DNA of 64,000 bases from an uncultured Sulfitobacter sp. (GTDB taxonomy: Bacteria > Pseudomonadota > Alphaproteobacteria > Rhodobacterales > Rhodobacteraceae), in contig CANMXJ010000013.1 in NCBI GenBank assembly GCA_947501805.1, positions 58,687 through 122,686 on the forward strand, written 5' to 3'. Under the pieces are notes generated by a model. That model was not told the DNA's origin. It made no database searches and worked only from the letters and a program-made list of their open reading frames with translations. The translations under genes were made by a program, and so were the position numbers. Below, piece after piece: positions 1 through 9,596 of the stretch; positions within the stretch are counted from its first letter, which is position 1; every line of letters begins with the position of its first letter.

Positions 1-377
1 CGGTTTATCTCGATCAAGGGCAGGTCGCCCCTGTAAGGCTGATCGAGCATGCCATAGGCAATCGGCTCCAGACTGTCCTGCCAGACGCCGGGCAGGAACC
101 GGATGTTTATGAAATGAAACTGCCTGCCCAGATTGAATTCCTCTGAGGCTGCACGCAGCTTGGACACACCGGTGATCCGCGCATCGCGTTGATCAAATAC
201 GATGTAGGTACAGGCATCAGGCAAGGCATGAAAACGGTAATCCTCGGGCAATTCACCATCTGTATCCAGTTCCAGATACCGGTGCACGATCCCACGCAAA
301 TGACTGGGCGGTTCCACCTCGACAAACTGGACCGCGGGTACTTCCTTTTCTTTGCCGTTGCCTTTCGGGTCGTACAT
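1..377 (-). CDS. AraC-type regulator, N-terminal part (cut by window edge)
   Basis: The reverse strand reads open from an ATG at 377 to the window edge, giving about 125 residues that begin MYDPKGNGKEKEV. The stretch with PDACTYIVFD, followed by the INIRFLPGVW segment, resembles the sensor domain (DUF6597 type) found in front of AraC helix-turn-helix domains. The DNA-binding half would lie outside the window, so the regulator call is an inference from the N-terminal domain. It is transcribed away from the thioesterase gene at 550. The 172-bp gap between them holds both upstream regions and shows no other clear signal. Confidence 0.55.
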   Translation of the reverse strand, partial: MYDPKGNGKEKEVPAVQFVEVEPPSHLRGIVHRYLELDTDGELPEDYRFHALPDACTYIVFDQRDARITGVSKLRAASEEFNLGRQFHFINIRFLPGVWQDSLEPIAYGMLDQPYRGDLPLIEIN

Positions 378-549
378 AATCGTGGTTCTACTCTTGGTCG
401 GTTGCTTTGCGCCTTGTTACCTTTGAGACGCACAATGTCCCAGCCCCTAACGTCAGGCAATCTGGTACACATGCGGTCGACTTTACCAAGATCGTCCCCT
501 ACAACGCCGCTTCGAAGCCCCCCTCGTTCCCAAGCAAAGCACAGAAAAC

Positions 550-966
550 ATGTCCAAAACCTTTACCACCACCCGCGAATTGCGCTTTGGCGATTGCGAC
601 ATCTCCGGCACCGCGTACTTCCCGGCTTACCTCGACATTCTGAACGGCGTGAACGAAGAGTTCTGGGCTCATATCGGCTACCCATGGCACGAGATCATCT
701 GGAAAGACCGTTGGGGCACGCCAACTGTGCATCTGACCTGTGATTTTTCAGCACCTTCACTGTTTGGCCAAACACTGACGTTCGAGTTGCAGGTGATCAA
801 AGTCGGACGCTCCTCGGTCACCCTGAAACACGCGATCAGCTGCGAAGGCGAGAAACGCTGGAACAGCACGCAGGTTCTGGCGGCTTCCGATCTGGACAAA
901 CATACGTCCGTGCCATGGCCGGACGAAGTGAAAGCAACATTAGATGAGTGGCTGGTGACGACCTAG
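550..966 (+). CDS. acyl-CoA thioesterase, 4-hydroxybenzoyl-CoA thioesterase family
   Basis: A 138-residue single hot-dog domain protein, the usual length for this family. The N-terminal motif FGDCDISG places an aspartate at residue 17, the position of the catalytic Asp in 4-hydroxybenzoyl-CoA thioesterase. The following AYFPAYLDI helix matches the family pattern. It should hydrolyse an acyl-CoA in the cytoplasm; the substrate cannot be read from sequence. It stands alone, with a weak ribosome binding site and no cognate ring-degradation genes nearby. The neighbour at 980 is convergent, with only 13 bp between stops. Confidence 0.85.
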   Translation: MSKTFTTTRELRFGDCDISGTAYFPAYLDILNGVNEEFWAHIGYPWHEIIWKDRWGTPTVHLTCDFSAPSLFGQTLTFELQVIKVGRSSVTLKHAISCEGEKRWNSTQVLAASDLDKHTSVPWPDEVKATLDEWLVTT

Positions 967-979
967 CGCCAGCCGCCCC

Positions 980-2536
980 TCAATGCCCCTCGAAAAATGA
1001 AACCGCGCGGTCAAACCGTCCTGCCGCCAGATTTTTAGGCGAAATCCAGATCTGGATGTGACCCACATCACCCAACCGCAAACCGATCAAATCGTCATGC
1101 ACGATTTGCAGTAATAAGTGGTCGCGTTCATGTTCTCCGGCTCCCCCCTGAATGTCAGCGGGAATCCCGAACATCTGGTGCGGCATACCGGGCGTCAGCT
1201 GCGTTTCGTCAAGCGCCCGTTGTACTGAATCGGGCAGCAATTCGAAAATCTCTTGCGGGCCCGTCGCCATCACCTGCAATGTCGCATTGGTAAGCTGCTC
1301 CAACGACCCATAGGAATTGTGAGAATAACGATAAAAAAGCTGCTCATCAGACCCTTGATCCGCATAGGAAAACGGAACAAATGCCTGCTCGAAACCCTTC
1401 AGATCAGCAGTTGACATGACCTCCCACGGATCATGCGCAAAAGCCCAGTCTTTTAGCGTCTGCGCCCCGCGCTCCATATCGGGTTTCAGGCTCCGCATCC
1501 GCTCCACCTGCGCGATGTTGCGCGCGATTGTCTCTTCCATCATCTTCGGCTTCGCGCCTTTGGGTAATCCGGTCTGCTTGAACCGCTCCAACGCTGCTGT
1601 CGTGCGATCCACCATATCTAAACATGATTTTATATTGTAATCGGACCGCACAGCTTGATCGAACGATCGCGCAAACAGCTGTGCCGAATGCCAATACGAC
1701 GGTTTAACGCCATTCGGCAGATCTTTTGCGAACGCACGGGCTGAAAAATTCATTTCCGTACCAAGCGGATAGATCAAAGACAGCGCCTCACGCAGACTTT
1801 CTCTGTCTTTCACCGGAATGTCGGATTGTGACGCATCAAATCCGATCAAATCCAACGCCCAACGCGGCAAAGTCCCAAGTGTGTCAGGGTCCGCGCCATG
1901 CACGTAATCCCCGCCAACCGTGTTATCCTCGATCGGGCTTAGGGGTTCGGGCGGCAAGGTTGGATTACTGGGGTTGATCACATAGCGCAGCGCCGTTTCA
2001 AAGGTCGTCGCTTTATCCCCGCCCAGCGACGCAAAAACAGCCAGACTGCCCTGCACCGGCAATCCCTGCACGTTCAGCTTTGGCCCCGCCTCTGACAGAT
2101 CAATCTGCATCACATGATGCATCAAGTACCCCAGTCTGTCCCGTGGCCAATCAAGCCCGCCCAGCGCAGGCAGACCCCCGATCCAGCTTGTTCCGATCCG
2201 GGTCACATCCCCTGCGGCACGCGGCTTGCGACACAAAAACACCGCTCTGTCACGTTCGACTCTCTTGCCGGAAGATCGCGGTTTTGCCGCTTCCTTCTGT
2301 GGTGCACCGGCCTTTTTGCCCTTGTTCCGCCTCGACATTCCGGCAGACTTGCCGATCTCTATCGCCATCTGGGTGGTCCCCTTGCCGCGTGACCAGGCCC
2401 ATCCCAGAAACACCAGACCGGACAAACCAACCACCGCCTTGAAATAGCCGGTCGCATCGCTCGCCTGTGCCAGCGGCCAGGCCCCGATCAAAATCGCAAT
2501 CGCAAGAAGGATCAAAAGAACCTTTTTCATACGCAT
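980..2536 (-). CDS. DUF1963 (YwqG-like) protein with N-terminal membrane segments
   Basis: 518 residues. The first about 50 carry a hydrophobic signal or anchor (VLLILLAIAILIG) and a second hydrophobic stretch (VVGLSGLVFLGW), then a basic linker. From about residue 110 the pattern SWIGGLPALGGLDWP with HHVMQIDLSE, and the C-terminal LLLQIVHDDLIGLRLGD with IQIWISPKNLA, match DUF1963/YwqG proteins. The function of that family is not established. The membrane-anchored form with a long insert is longer than the plain domain. The gene is probably monocistronic, with 325 bp separating it from the photolyase gene upstream. Confidence 0.7.
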   Translation of the reverse strand: MRMKKVLLILLAIAILIGAWPLAQASDATGYFKAVVGLSGLVFLGWAWSRGKGTTQMAIEIGKSAGMSRRNKGKKAGAPQKEAAKPRSSGKRVERDRAVFLCRKPRAAGDVTRIGTSWIGGLPALGGLDWPRDRLGYLMHHVMQIDLSEAGPKLNVQGLPVQGSLAVFASLGGDKATTFETALRYVINPSNPTLPPEPLSPIEDNTVGGDYVHGADPDTLGTLPRWALDLIGFDASQSDIPVKDRESLREALSLIYPLGTEMNFSARAFAKDLPNGVKPSYWHSAQLFARSFDQAVRSDYNIKSCLDMVDRTTAALERFKQTGLPKGAKPKMMEETIARNIAQVERMRSLKPDMERGAQTLKDWAFAHDPWEVMSTADLKGFEQAFVPFSYADQGSDEQLFYRYSHNSYGSLEQLTNATLQVMATGPQEIFELLPDSVQRALDETQLTPGMPHQMFGIPADIQGGAGEHERDHLLLQIVHDDLIGLRLGDVGHIQIWISPKNLAAGRFDRAVSFFEGH

Positions 2537-2861
2537 TCCGTGCCGTGCTGTAGTGTTACATGGCAGAATTAAGGACAGGTTACTTTCAAAGTAAATCCGG
2601 CAAAGCCGTTATAAACAGCATTGAATTAGCGAACCGGCGCAGATGTGCAACAGATCCAATAGCTTCACGATTTGCGCATTAAGCTTTCATAAACACTTCA
2701 CACCAAACGCCGCATCAATCAGCCAAAAGTGCACACGGGGCTACACGAAATGTGTACGCAGGGTGCACGGGGGAGGCCGCTTAAAATGGCCAATAAATTT
2801 CGATGTTAAAGAGTGGATTCGCACCAAACCATTACGCACAACAAAGCCCATTGCGCGCGCC
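2537..2861. other. intergenic region, 325 bp, between DUF1963 gene and photolyase gene
   Basis: Holds the 3' flank of the photolyase transcript and the promoter region of the DUF1963 gene (both minus strand). The only structure seen is a nested inverted repeat at 2729-2768: GTGCA/TGCAC outside and TACAC/GTGTA inside. It could act as a transcript end but has no T-run. No coding frame here looks real. Confidence 0.5.
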
Positions 2862-4391
2862 TCAAACCACCTCACCCGCGTCCAGCCGACCCAGCCAAAC
2901 CTCCGCGTCCTTCAACACGGTTTCGCGGCGTTCTTTATCCATCCGGTCCCAAGTGCGGTACATGTTGCCCATCCGCGCATTGTTGGAAAAACGTTCGCGG
3001 TGACGGTCCAGAAAGTGCCAGTATAGCAGGTTGAAAGGACAGGCATCCTCGCCCGTTTTAACACTGACTTTATAGGCGCATCCCTTGCAGTAGTCCGACA
3101 TCCGGTTGATGTAAGCCCCTGAAGACACATAAGGTTTTGACGCTATCACGCCGCCATCCGCGTACTGGCTCATACCAACCGTATTCGGGCTTTCCACCCA
3201 CTCGAACGCATCCGCATAAACGGCCAGATACCACTCATGCACCTCATGCGGATCAACCCCGGCCAGCAGCGCAAAGTTGCCCGTCACCATCAGCCGTTGG
3301 ATATGGTGCGCATAGGCTTGCTCCTTGGTCTGCGCGACAGCATGCGAAACACAATTCATCTTGGTCTCGCTCCCCCAGTAAAAATCCGGCAAAGCCCTGT
3401 TTTGCCTGAGAACATTGCGTGTCGGATACTCCGGCCCCTCAAGGAAATAAATGCCGCGCACATACTCGCGCCAGCCGATGATCTGGCGGATGAACCCCTC
3501 GGCGGCATTGATCGGCACATCGCCGTTTTGCCACGCCTTTTCAACAGCCTGACACACCTCCAACGGCCCCAACAAACCGATGTTCATATAGGGCGAAATC
3601 ACCGCGTGATATAGAAACTGGTGCCCCTCCAGCATCGCATCCTGGTAATCGCCAAACCGCGGCAGCGCGTGTTCAACGAAGTAGGTCAAAGCCTCCAGCG
3701 CCTGCGCCCGCGTGGTCGCAAAACCAAACGGGCGCACGTCGCCAAAGTGGTCGCCAAACCGCGCCTCGACCAGTGCCAGCACTTCCTCAACTTCGGCGTC
3801 CGGTTCAAACCACAATGGCCCGTCAACCGACACGTCGTCAGGGGCGGCCTTGCGGTTGTCGTGGTCAAAATTCCATTTGTCTCCGGCGGGTTTATCCCCC
3901 TCCATCAACAGGCCCGTCTTGCGGCGCATGTCACGGTAGAAATACTCCATCCGCAGCGCCTTGCGCCCCTCTGCCCATGTCTCGAACTCTGCGTGGCTGG
4001 CGATGAAGCGGTCATCCTGCAAGATGCGTGTTTTGATCGGCGCGTGGGTCAGTTTGTTGATCAGCCGCCATTCACCCGGTTCGGTACAAATGACCTCTGA
4101 TGCGCCTGTCTGTTGGGCACGCCTCAGCAGCTCACCCATGATAGATCCGGCATTGTCGGTATCGTCCAACTGGGCATAGCGCACATCCCAGCCATCCTTT
4201 TGTAATTTATTTGAAAATTTGCGCATTGCGGCAAAGATCAAGGCGATTTTCTTGGGGTGGTGCTTGACGTATCCCGCTTCTTCCGTGACCTCTGCCATCA
4301 CAACAATATCGCTGGATTTGTCCGCTTCGCGCAGTGCTGATAGACCTTCGGACAATTGATCCCCAAGGACCAGAACAAGGCGGCTCACCAC
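2862..4391 (-). CDS. Fe-S bacterial cryptochrome/photolyase (PhrB-like (6-4) photolyase family)
   Basis: 509 residues, matching the FeS-BCP class of photolyases. The N-terminal RLVLVLGDQL begins the Rossmann-like domain. Four cysteines are placed like those that bind the 4Fe-4S cluster in this class: C347 (in KMNCVSH), C435 and C438 (DYCKGC) and C451 (DACPF). The protein should bind FAD and repair UV photoproducts, or act as a light sensor as some family members do; sequence alone cannot separate these. It starts at a GTG that overlaps the stop of the upstream SDR gene (TGGTGA), so the two are translationally coupled. Confidence 0.9.
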   Translation of the reverse strand: MVSRLVLVLGDQLSEGLSALREADKSSDIVVMAEVTEEAGYVKHHPKKIALIFAAMRKFSNKLQKDGWDVRYAQLDDTDNAGSIMGELLRRAQQTGASEVICTEPGEWRLINKLTHAPIKTRILQDDRFIASHAEFETWAEGRKALRMEYFYRDMRRKTGLLMEGDKPAGDKWNFDHDNRKAAPDDVSVDGPLWFEPDAEVEEVLALVEARFGDHFGDVRPFGFATTRAQALEALTYFVEHALPRFGDYQDAMLEGHQFLYHAVISPYMNIGLLGPLEVCQAVEKAWQNGDVPINAAEGFIRQIIGWREYVRGIYFLEGPEYPTRNVLRQNRALPDFYWGSETKMNCVSHAVAQTKEQAYAHHIQRLMVTGNFALLAGVDPHEVHEWYLAVYADAFEWVESPNTVGMSQYADGGVIASKPYVSSGAYINRMSDYCKGCAYKVSVKTGEDACPFNLLYWHFLDRHRERFSNNARMGNMYRTWDRMDKERRETVLKDAEVWLGRLDAGEVV

Positions 4392-5050
4392 GGCACCTCT
4401 TTACCGGCCCAATCATAAAACCCGCCGGTCTGCTCGGGCGTCAGACCATCCATCACGGACAGCAGGTTTTGCGCCGCCTCATCAGGCGAAACTGCGGGAT
4501 GCCGCGCCAGATAATCCACCGTAAATGGTGTCGCAACTGTACCCGGATGCAATGCCACACAGATACTCTGTTTGTGCGTCCTCGCCAGTTCAATCGCCGC
4601 TGTATGCACCACCTGATTTACCGCAGCTTTGGCCGCGCGGTAGCTGATCCAACCGCCCATGCGGTTGTCGCCTATGGAGCCAACCCGCGCAGACAGAACC
4701 GCCAACACGCCGCGCGAACGCCTTGGCAGCAAGGCATGTGCGCGTGCAATCACCAAGGCTGGCCCAAGCGTGTTTAGCGCAAACTGGTCCATCATCGCGC
4801 CTGCTTTGATGCCCTTGATGGTTTTCTCGGGTGCCGCCCCGCCGATCTCTAGCGCACCTGTCGCCACAATTACCCGGTCAAAAGGTCCGTCCAGCCCGTC
4901 CATGTGCCGCGCTACCGATGCCTCGTCCGTGATGTCGAACCCGTCTGTTGAGCGCGATAACGCTGTCACGTCCTCGTCCCGCGCTTTGCATGCTGCAACA
5001 AGTGCCGATCCGATGCCGCCAGAAGCGCCTAGTATCAATGTTTTTCCCAT
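4385..5050 (-). CDS. short-chain dehydrogenase/reductase (SDR)
   Basis: 221 residues. The N-terminal GASGGIG (residues 8-14) is the NAD(P)-binding glycine motif of SDRs. SYRAAKAAVNQ carries the catalytic Tyr-x3-Lys, and HPGTVATPF is the typical loop after strand 6. The substrate is unknown. It overlaps the photolyase start by 7 bp, and SDR genes of this CsgA-like type often sit beside photolyase genes, so a shared light or UV response is plausible but inferred. Confidence 0.85.
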   Translation of the reverse strand: MGKTLILGASGGIGSALVAACKARDEDVTALSRSTDGFDITDEASVARHMDGLDGPFDRVIVATGALEIGGAAPEKTIKGIKAGAMMDQFALNTLGPALVIARAHALLPRRSRGVLAVLSARVGSIGDNRMGGWISYRAAKAAVNQVVHTAAIELARTHKQSICVALHPGTVATPFTVDYLARHPAVSPDEAAQNLLSVMDGLTPEQTGGFYDWAGKEVPW

Positions 5051-5150
5051 AAGGCAGACCTAGCGGCGCAGCCGGATGCTTCAATACATCAAAACCCAAA
5101 AATGCCAGAAGCCTCTTCCCATTTGAAATCACATGCCTATAAATACGCCC

Positions 5151-5237
5151 ATGACATACGCCGCACATACCATGATCCCATCGCGCATTGACGCGTTGCC
5201 GCTGCGTGCAAACCTCCTGCTGCTAATCCGCCTCTGA
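5151..5237 (+). CDS. leuA leader peptide (attenuator peptide)
   Basis: A short frame too small for ordinary gene calling. It runs from ATG 5151 (28 residues) or the in-frame ATG 5172 (21 residues, starting MIPSRIDALPL) and ends ANLLLLIRL-stop at 5235-5237. Four consecutive leucine codons (CTC CTG CTG CTA, 5214-5225) are followed by Ile, Arg and Leu; 7 of the last 21 residues are Leu. The stop lies inside the left arm of a 10-bp hairpin. This is the layout of a ribosome-mediated leucine attenuator in front of leuA, known for branched-chain amino acid operons of proteobacteria. Neither start has a good Shine-Dalgarno sequence. Confidence 0.7.
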   Translation: MTYAAHTMIPSRIDALPLRANLLLLIRL

Positions 5238-5283
5238 GCGTGCCATCACAGGCGCGTCCGCTCAGAGGGTTCGCCACCGCGCC
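5231..5283 (+). promoter_or_regulatory. leuA attenuator: two mutually exclusive hairpins
   Basis: Hairpin one is a perfect 10-bp stem, CCTCTGAGCG (5231-5240) with CGCTCAGAGG (5259-5268). Hairpin two pairs GGCGCG (5251-5256) with CGCGCC (5278-5283). Its left arm lies in the loop of hairpin one, so the two interfere. A ribosome paused on the leucine codons at 5214-5225 would cover the left arm of hairpin one and favour hairpin two. No T-run follows either stem, so which one is the off state, and whether the control acts on transcription or translation, is open. Confidence 0.6.
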
Positions 5284-5318
5284 ATGGATTTGACACAGCA
5301 GAACGAAAGATACCCAAA

Positions 5319-6887
5319 ATGACTGACACCAGCACCCAAGACCGCGTCTTGATCTTTGACACGACCCTTCGCGATGGCGAACAATCCCCCGGAGCCACCA
5401 TGACCCACGCTGAAAAGCTGGAGATTGCCGGTTTGCTTGACGAAATGGGCGTGGACATCATCGAAGCAGGTTTCCCGATCGCGTCGGAAGGTGATTTTGC
5501 CGCCGTCCGAGACATTGCGAAAAACGCCAAGAACTCCGTGATTTGTGGACTTTCGCGGGCGCAATTGCCCGATATTGACCGCTGCTGGGAAGCGATCAAA
5601 CATGCGCCACAGCCGCGCATCCACACCTTCATCGGCACCTCGCCACTGCACCGCGCCATTCCGAACCTCACGATGGATGAAATGGCCGAACGCATTGACC
5701 AAACCGTGACCCACGCCCGCAACCTGTGTGACAATGTGCAATGGTCGCCAATGGATGCCACACGCACAGAGCTTGAGTATTTGTACCGCGTTGTTGAAAT
5801 CGCGATCAAAGCGGGTGCGACGACAATCAACATTCCCGACACAGTTGGTTATACTGCGCCACGCGAAAGCGCCGATCTGATACGCAAGTTGCTGGAAAAC
5901 GTACCCGGTGCCGACGAAATTGTCTTTGCCACCCATTGTCACAACGATTTGGGGATGGCGACGGCAAACTCTTTGGCTGCTGTCGAGGCAGGTGCGCGTC
6001 AGATCGAATGTACCATTAACGGACTTGGCGAACGTGCGGGCAATACCGCATTAGAAGAAGTCGTAATGGCCATGAAGGTACGCAACGACATCATGCCGTA
6101 CCAGACCAAAATCGACACGACCAAGATCATGAACATCTCGCGCCGAGTGGCGACTGTTTCGGGTTTTGCAGTACAGTATAATAAGGCGATTGTGGGCAAG
6201 AACGCCTTTGCCCACGAATCCGGCATCCACCAGGATGGCATGCTCAAGAATGCTGAAACCTTTGAAATCATGCGCCCCGAGGACGTGGGTCTGGCCGAAA
6301 CGAATATCGTCATGGGCAAACACTCCGGCCGTGCCGCGTTGCGCTCCAAGCTGGAAGACCTCGGGTTTGAGTTGGGCGATAACCAGCTCAAGGATGTGTT
6401 TGTGCGCTTCAAGGAACTGGCGGATCGTAAAAAGGAAATCTATCAGGATGACCTGATCGCGCTCATGCGCACCTCGACCGCTCCGGAAGAAGATAATGTC
6501 AAACTGGTGTCCATGCATGTGGTTTGTGGCACCGAGGGGCCAAATCAGGCACGCATGACGTTGAATGTTGACGGCACGGAACATACAACAGAACAGACTG
6601 GCGACGGCCCAGTCGACGCGGCGTTCAATTGCGTCAAGGCGCTGGTGCCACATGAGGCGCGTCTGCAATTGTATCAGGTGCATGCGGTGACCGAAGGCAC
6701 GGACGCACAGGCCACCGTCTCCGTGCGCATGGAAGAAGAAGGGCGCATCGTGACGGGCCAGTCGGCCGATACCGACACGGTTGTCGCGTCAACACGCGCT
6801 TACATCCACGCGTTGAACCGTTTGCTTGTGCGCCGCAAAAAGGGCGGCACGGATAAGCGTGAAATTGATTACAGGGATGTGGATTGA
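5319..6887 (+). CDS. leuA: 2-isopropylmalate synthase
   Basis: 522 residues, the full length of bacterial LeuA. It condenses acetyl-CoA with 2-oxoisovalerate, the first committed step of leucine synthesis. Near the N-terminus DTTLRDGEQSPGA is the HMGL-like active-site signature, and THCHNDLGMA carries metal-binding histidines. HESGIHQDG lies in the linker, and the last about 130 residues form the LeuA allosteric domain where leucine inhibits. It is monocistronic here, with a leucine-rich leader upstream and a GC-rich hairpin downstream. The start has a weak ribosome binding site. Confidence 0.97.
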   Translation: MTDTSTQDRVLIFDTTLRDGEQSPGATMTHAEKLEIAGLLDEMGVDIIEAGFPIASEGDFAAVRDIAKNAKNSVICGLSRAQLPDIDRCWEAIKHAPQPRIHTFIGTSPLHRAIPNLTMDEMAERIDQTVTHARNLCDNVQWSPMDATRTELEYLYRVVEIAIKAGATTINIPDTVGYTAPRESADLIRKLLENVPGADEIVFATHCHNDLGMATANSLAAVEAGARQIECTINGLGERAGNTALEEVVMAMKVRNDIMPYQTKIDTTKIMNISRRVATVSGFAVQYNKAIVGKNAFAHESGIHQDGMLKNAETFEIMRPEDVGLAETNIVMGKHSGRAALRSKLEDLGFELGDNQLKDVFVRFKELADRKKEIYQDDLIALMRTSTAPEEDNVKLVSMHVVCGTEGPNQARMTLNVDGTEHTTEQTGDGPVDAAFNCVKALVPHEARLQLYQVHAVTEGTDAQATVSVRMEEEGRIVTGQSADTDTVVASTRAYIHALNRLLVRRKKGGTDKREIDYRDVD

Positions 6888-6892
6888 GATGA

Positions 6893-6915
6893 GGGGCGGG
6901 TCATTGACCCGCCCC
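6893..6915 (+). terminator. leuA: leuA terminator-like hairpin
   Basis: GGGGCGGGTCA pairs with TGACCCGCCCC around a one-base loop, starting 6 bp after the leuA stop. The stem is perfect and very GC rich, but no T-run follows, so it may stop transcription weakly or protect the 3' end. Confidence 0.55.
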
Positions 6916-7005
6916 GATTGCTCCACTGGCAGCAAGATGCCGAAGGGCTGAAAACAGCCCCTTTCGCATAGTCAAACCCAAGCCTATAAGGACGACCAGC
7001 CCGCC

Positions 7006-8101
<1,096 letters not shown>

Positions 8102-8152
8102 ATTCTGCTAGGCTAAGCGAAGGCCCACACGCCGGGCAGGAGCGCATAGAAC

Positions 8153-9049
8153 ATGGCAAGCGACCGTTCAAACAGCAGTGACTATACAGGCCCGCTCCGG
8201 CGGTTGTTGCTTGCCGTGCTGATCCTGCTGCTTGGCGCAACGTTCTTGCTATGGCGGATCGACAGTCCCCGTGTAGAACGCTTTCGCGCACAAATAACAG
8301 ATCGTCTGGTACCTAACCTTGACTGGGCAATGGCACCCGTCACCGGAACGATAAACCTGCTACGTGATTTCCAAAGCTATCAGCGTTTGGCCGAACAGAA
8401 TCAAGAATTGCGCAGCGAATTGCGGCAGATGCAGGCGTGGAAAGAAGCCGCGCTGCAGCTGGAGCAGGAAAATGCCCGCCTGCTGGATCTCAACAAAGTC
8501 CGCCTCGATCCGCGCCTCACTTTTATAACGGGTGTTGTGCTGGCCGATTCCGGCTCACCCTTCCGCCAATCTGTCCTGCTTAATGTCGGGGCCCGCGACG
8601 GACTGATTGACGGATGGGCTACCATGGATGGGATCGGGTTGGTCGGGCGCATCTCTGGCGTGGCAAAAAACACCGCCCGCGTGATCCTGCTGACCGATGC
8701 CACCAGCCGCGTTCCCGCGACAATCCAGCCCTCCGGCCAACGTGCAATTGTGGCCGGTGACAACACAATTGCACCTCCCATCGACTTTTTGGAGAATCCC
8801 GATCTGGTCCGGCCCGGGGATCGTGTGATCAGTTCCGGGGATGGTGGTGTTTTTCCCGCAGGCTTGCTGATTGGCCAGATCGCGGCGGACCCCGGCGGGC
8901 GTCTTCGCGTCCGGCTGGCCGCCGACTATGAGCGGCTCGAATTCTTGCGGGTTCTGCGCCATTACGGCACGGAAAACGTCACTGACAGTGCACGTGTCAT
9001 TACCAAGGACGGCCCCTTGGCCGAGGTGGGGGAGGTCGCAACCGAATGA
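8153..9049 (+). CDS. mreC: rod shape-determining protein MreC
   Basis: 298 residues with one N-terminal membrane segment (LLLAVLILLLGATFLLW), then a coiled coil (about residues 70-105, RLAEQNQELRSELRQMQ) and a periplasmic beta domain with the VLADSGSPF and NVGARDGL motifs of MreC. It links MreB to PBP2 in the elongation complex. It lies 51 bp after mreB and overlaps mreD by 4 bp (ATGA). Confidence 0.95.
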   Translation: MASDRSNSSDYTGPLRRLLLAVLILLLGATFLLWRIDSPRVERFRAQITDRLVPNLDWAMAPVTGTINLLRDFQSYQRLAEQNQELRSELRQMQAWKEAALQLEQENARLLDLNKVRLDPRLTFITGVVLADSGSPFRQSVLLNVGARDGLIDGWATMDGIGLVGRISGVAKNTARVILLTDATSRVPATIQPSGQRAIVAGDNTIAPPIDFLENPDLVRPGDRVISSGDGGVFPAGLLIGQIAADPGGRLRVRLAADYERLEFLRVLRHYGTENVTDSARVITKDGPLAEVGEVATE

Positions 9050-9585
9050 ACGATCTGTCACAAACCCGCCTTTGGCTGATGCGCATTGCTTTCTTAATGC
9101 TCACCTTGGCAATTCTGTTCTTTCATCTGCTGCCGTTGGAGACAACGCCACGGAGCTGGGCCGGACCCGACTTTTTGCTGTGCTTTGCATTGGCCTGGAG
9201 CATGCGACGCCCTGAATATGTGCCAGCCCCCGCATTGGCGGTTGCGTTTCTGGTTGCCGATTTATTGCTGCAACGCCCGCCCGGTCTGTGGGCTTTGCTC
9301 GCCTTGATCGGATGCGAAAATTTCAAGTCGCGTGGCCGTTCGTTGCGGGATGCGAATTTTGCTGCTGAATGGATCACTGCAGGAATTCTGATCATCGGTA
9401 TCACTCTGGGCTACCGGATCATACTGGCGCTAGTGTTGATCGACTTGCCCAGCCTGACGCTTAGCCTGTCGGAACTGACCCTGACCGTGCTATTCTATCC
9501 GGTAGTGGTCAGCATAACCCATTTTGTCTTTGGCGTGCAAAAAGCAGCGCCCGGCGATCTGGACGCCTTGGGCCAACGGCTGTGA
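9046..9585 (+). CDS. mreD: rod shape-determining protein MreD
   Basis: 179 residues, almost entirely hydrophobic with about five membrane helices, and located between mreC and the PBP2 gene, where MreD is always found. Sequence conservation in MreD is low, so the call rests on topology, length and position. It starts within the mreC stop (ATGA), indicating translational coupling. Confidence 0.9.
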   Translation: MNDLSQTRLWLMRIAFLMLTLAILFFHLLPLETTPRSWAGPDFLLCFALAWSMRRPEYVPAPALAVAFLVADLLLQRPPGLWALLALIGCENFKSRGRSLRDANFAAEWITAGILIIGITLGYRIILALVLIDLPSLTLSLSELTLTVLFYPVVVSITHFVFGVQKAAPGDLDALGQRL

Positions 9586-9596
9586 AAGGGTAAGGC

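Noticed and set aside
2114..2442. Proline-rich plus-strand frames opposite the DUF1963 gene
   Set aside because: Typical GC-rich shadow composition and no ribosome binding site.
2729..2768. Nested inverted repeat between the DUF1963 and photolyase genes as a regulatory RNA
   Set aside because: Stems are only 5 bp each with a large interior loop and no T-run; too weak to claim.
5246..5942. Long antisense frames inside leuA, including one of 226 residues
   Set aside because: They mirror the codon pattern of leuA, show no family features, and leuA is intact on the other strand.
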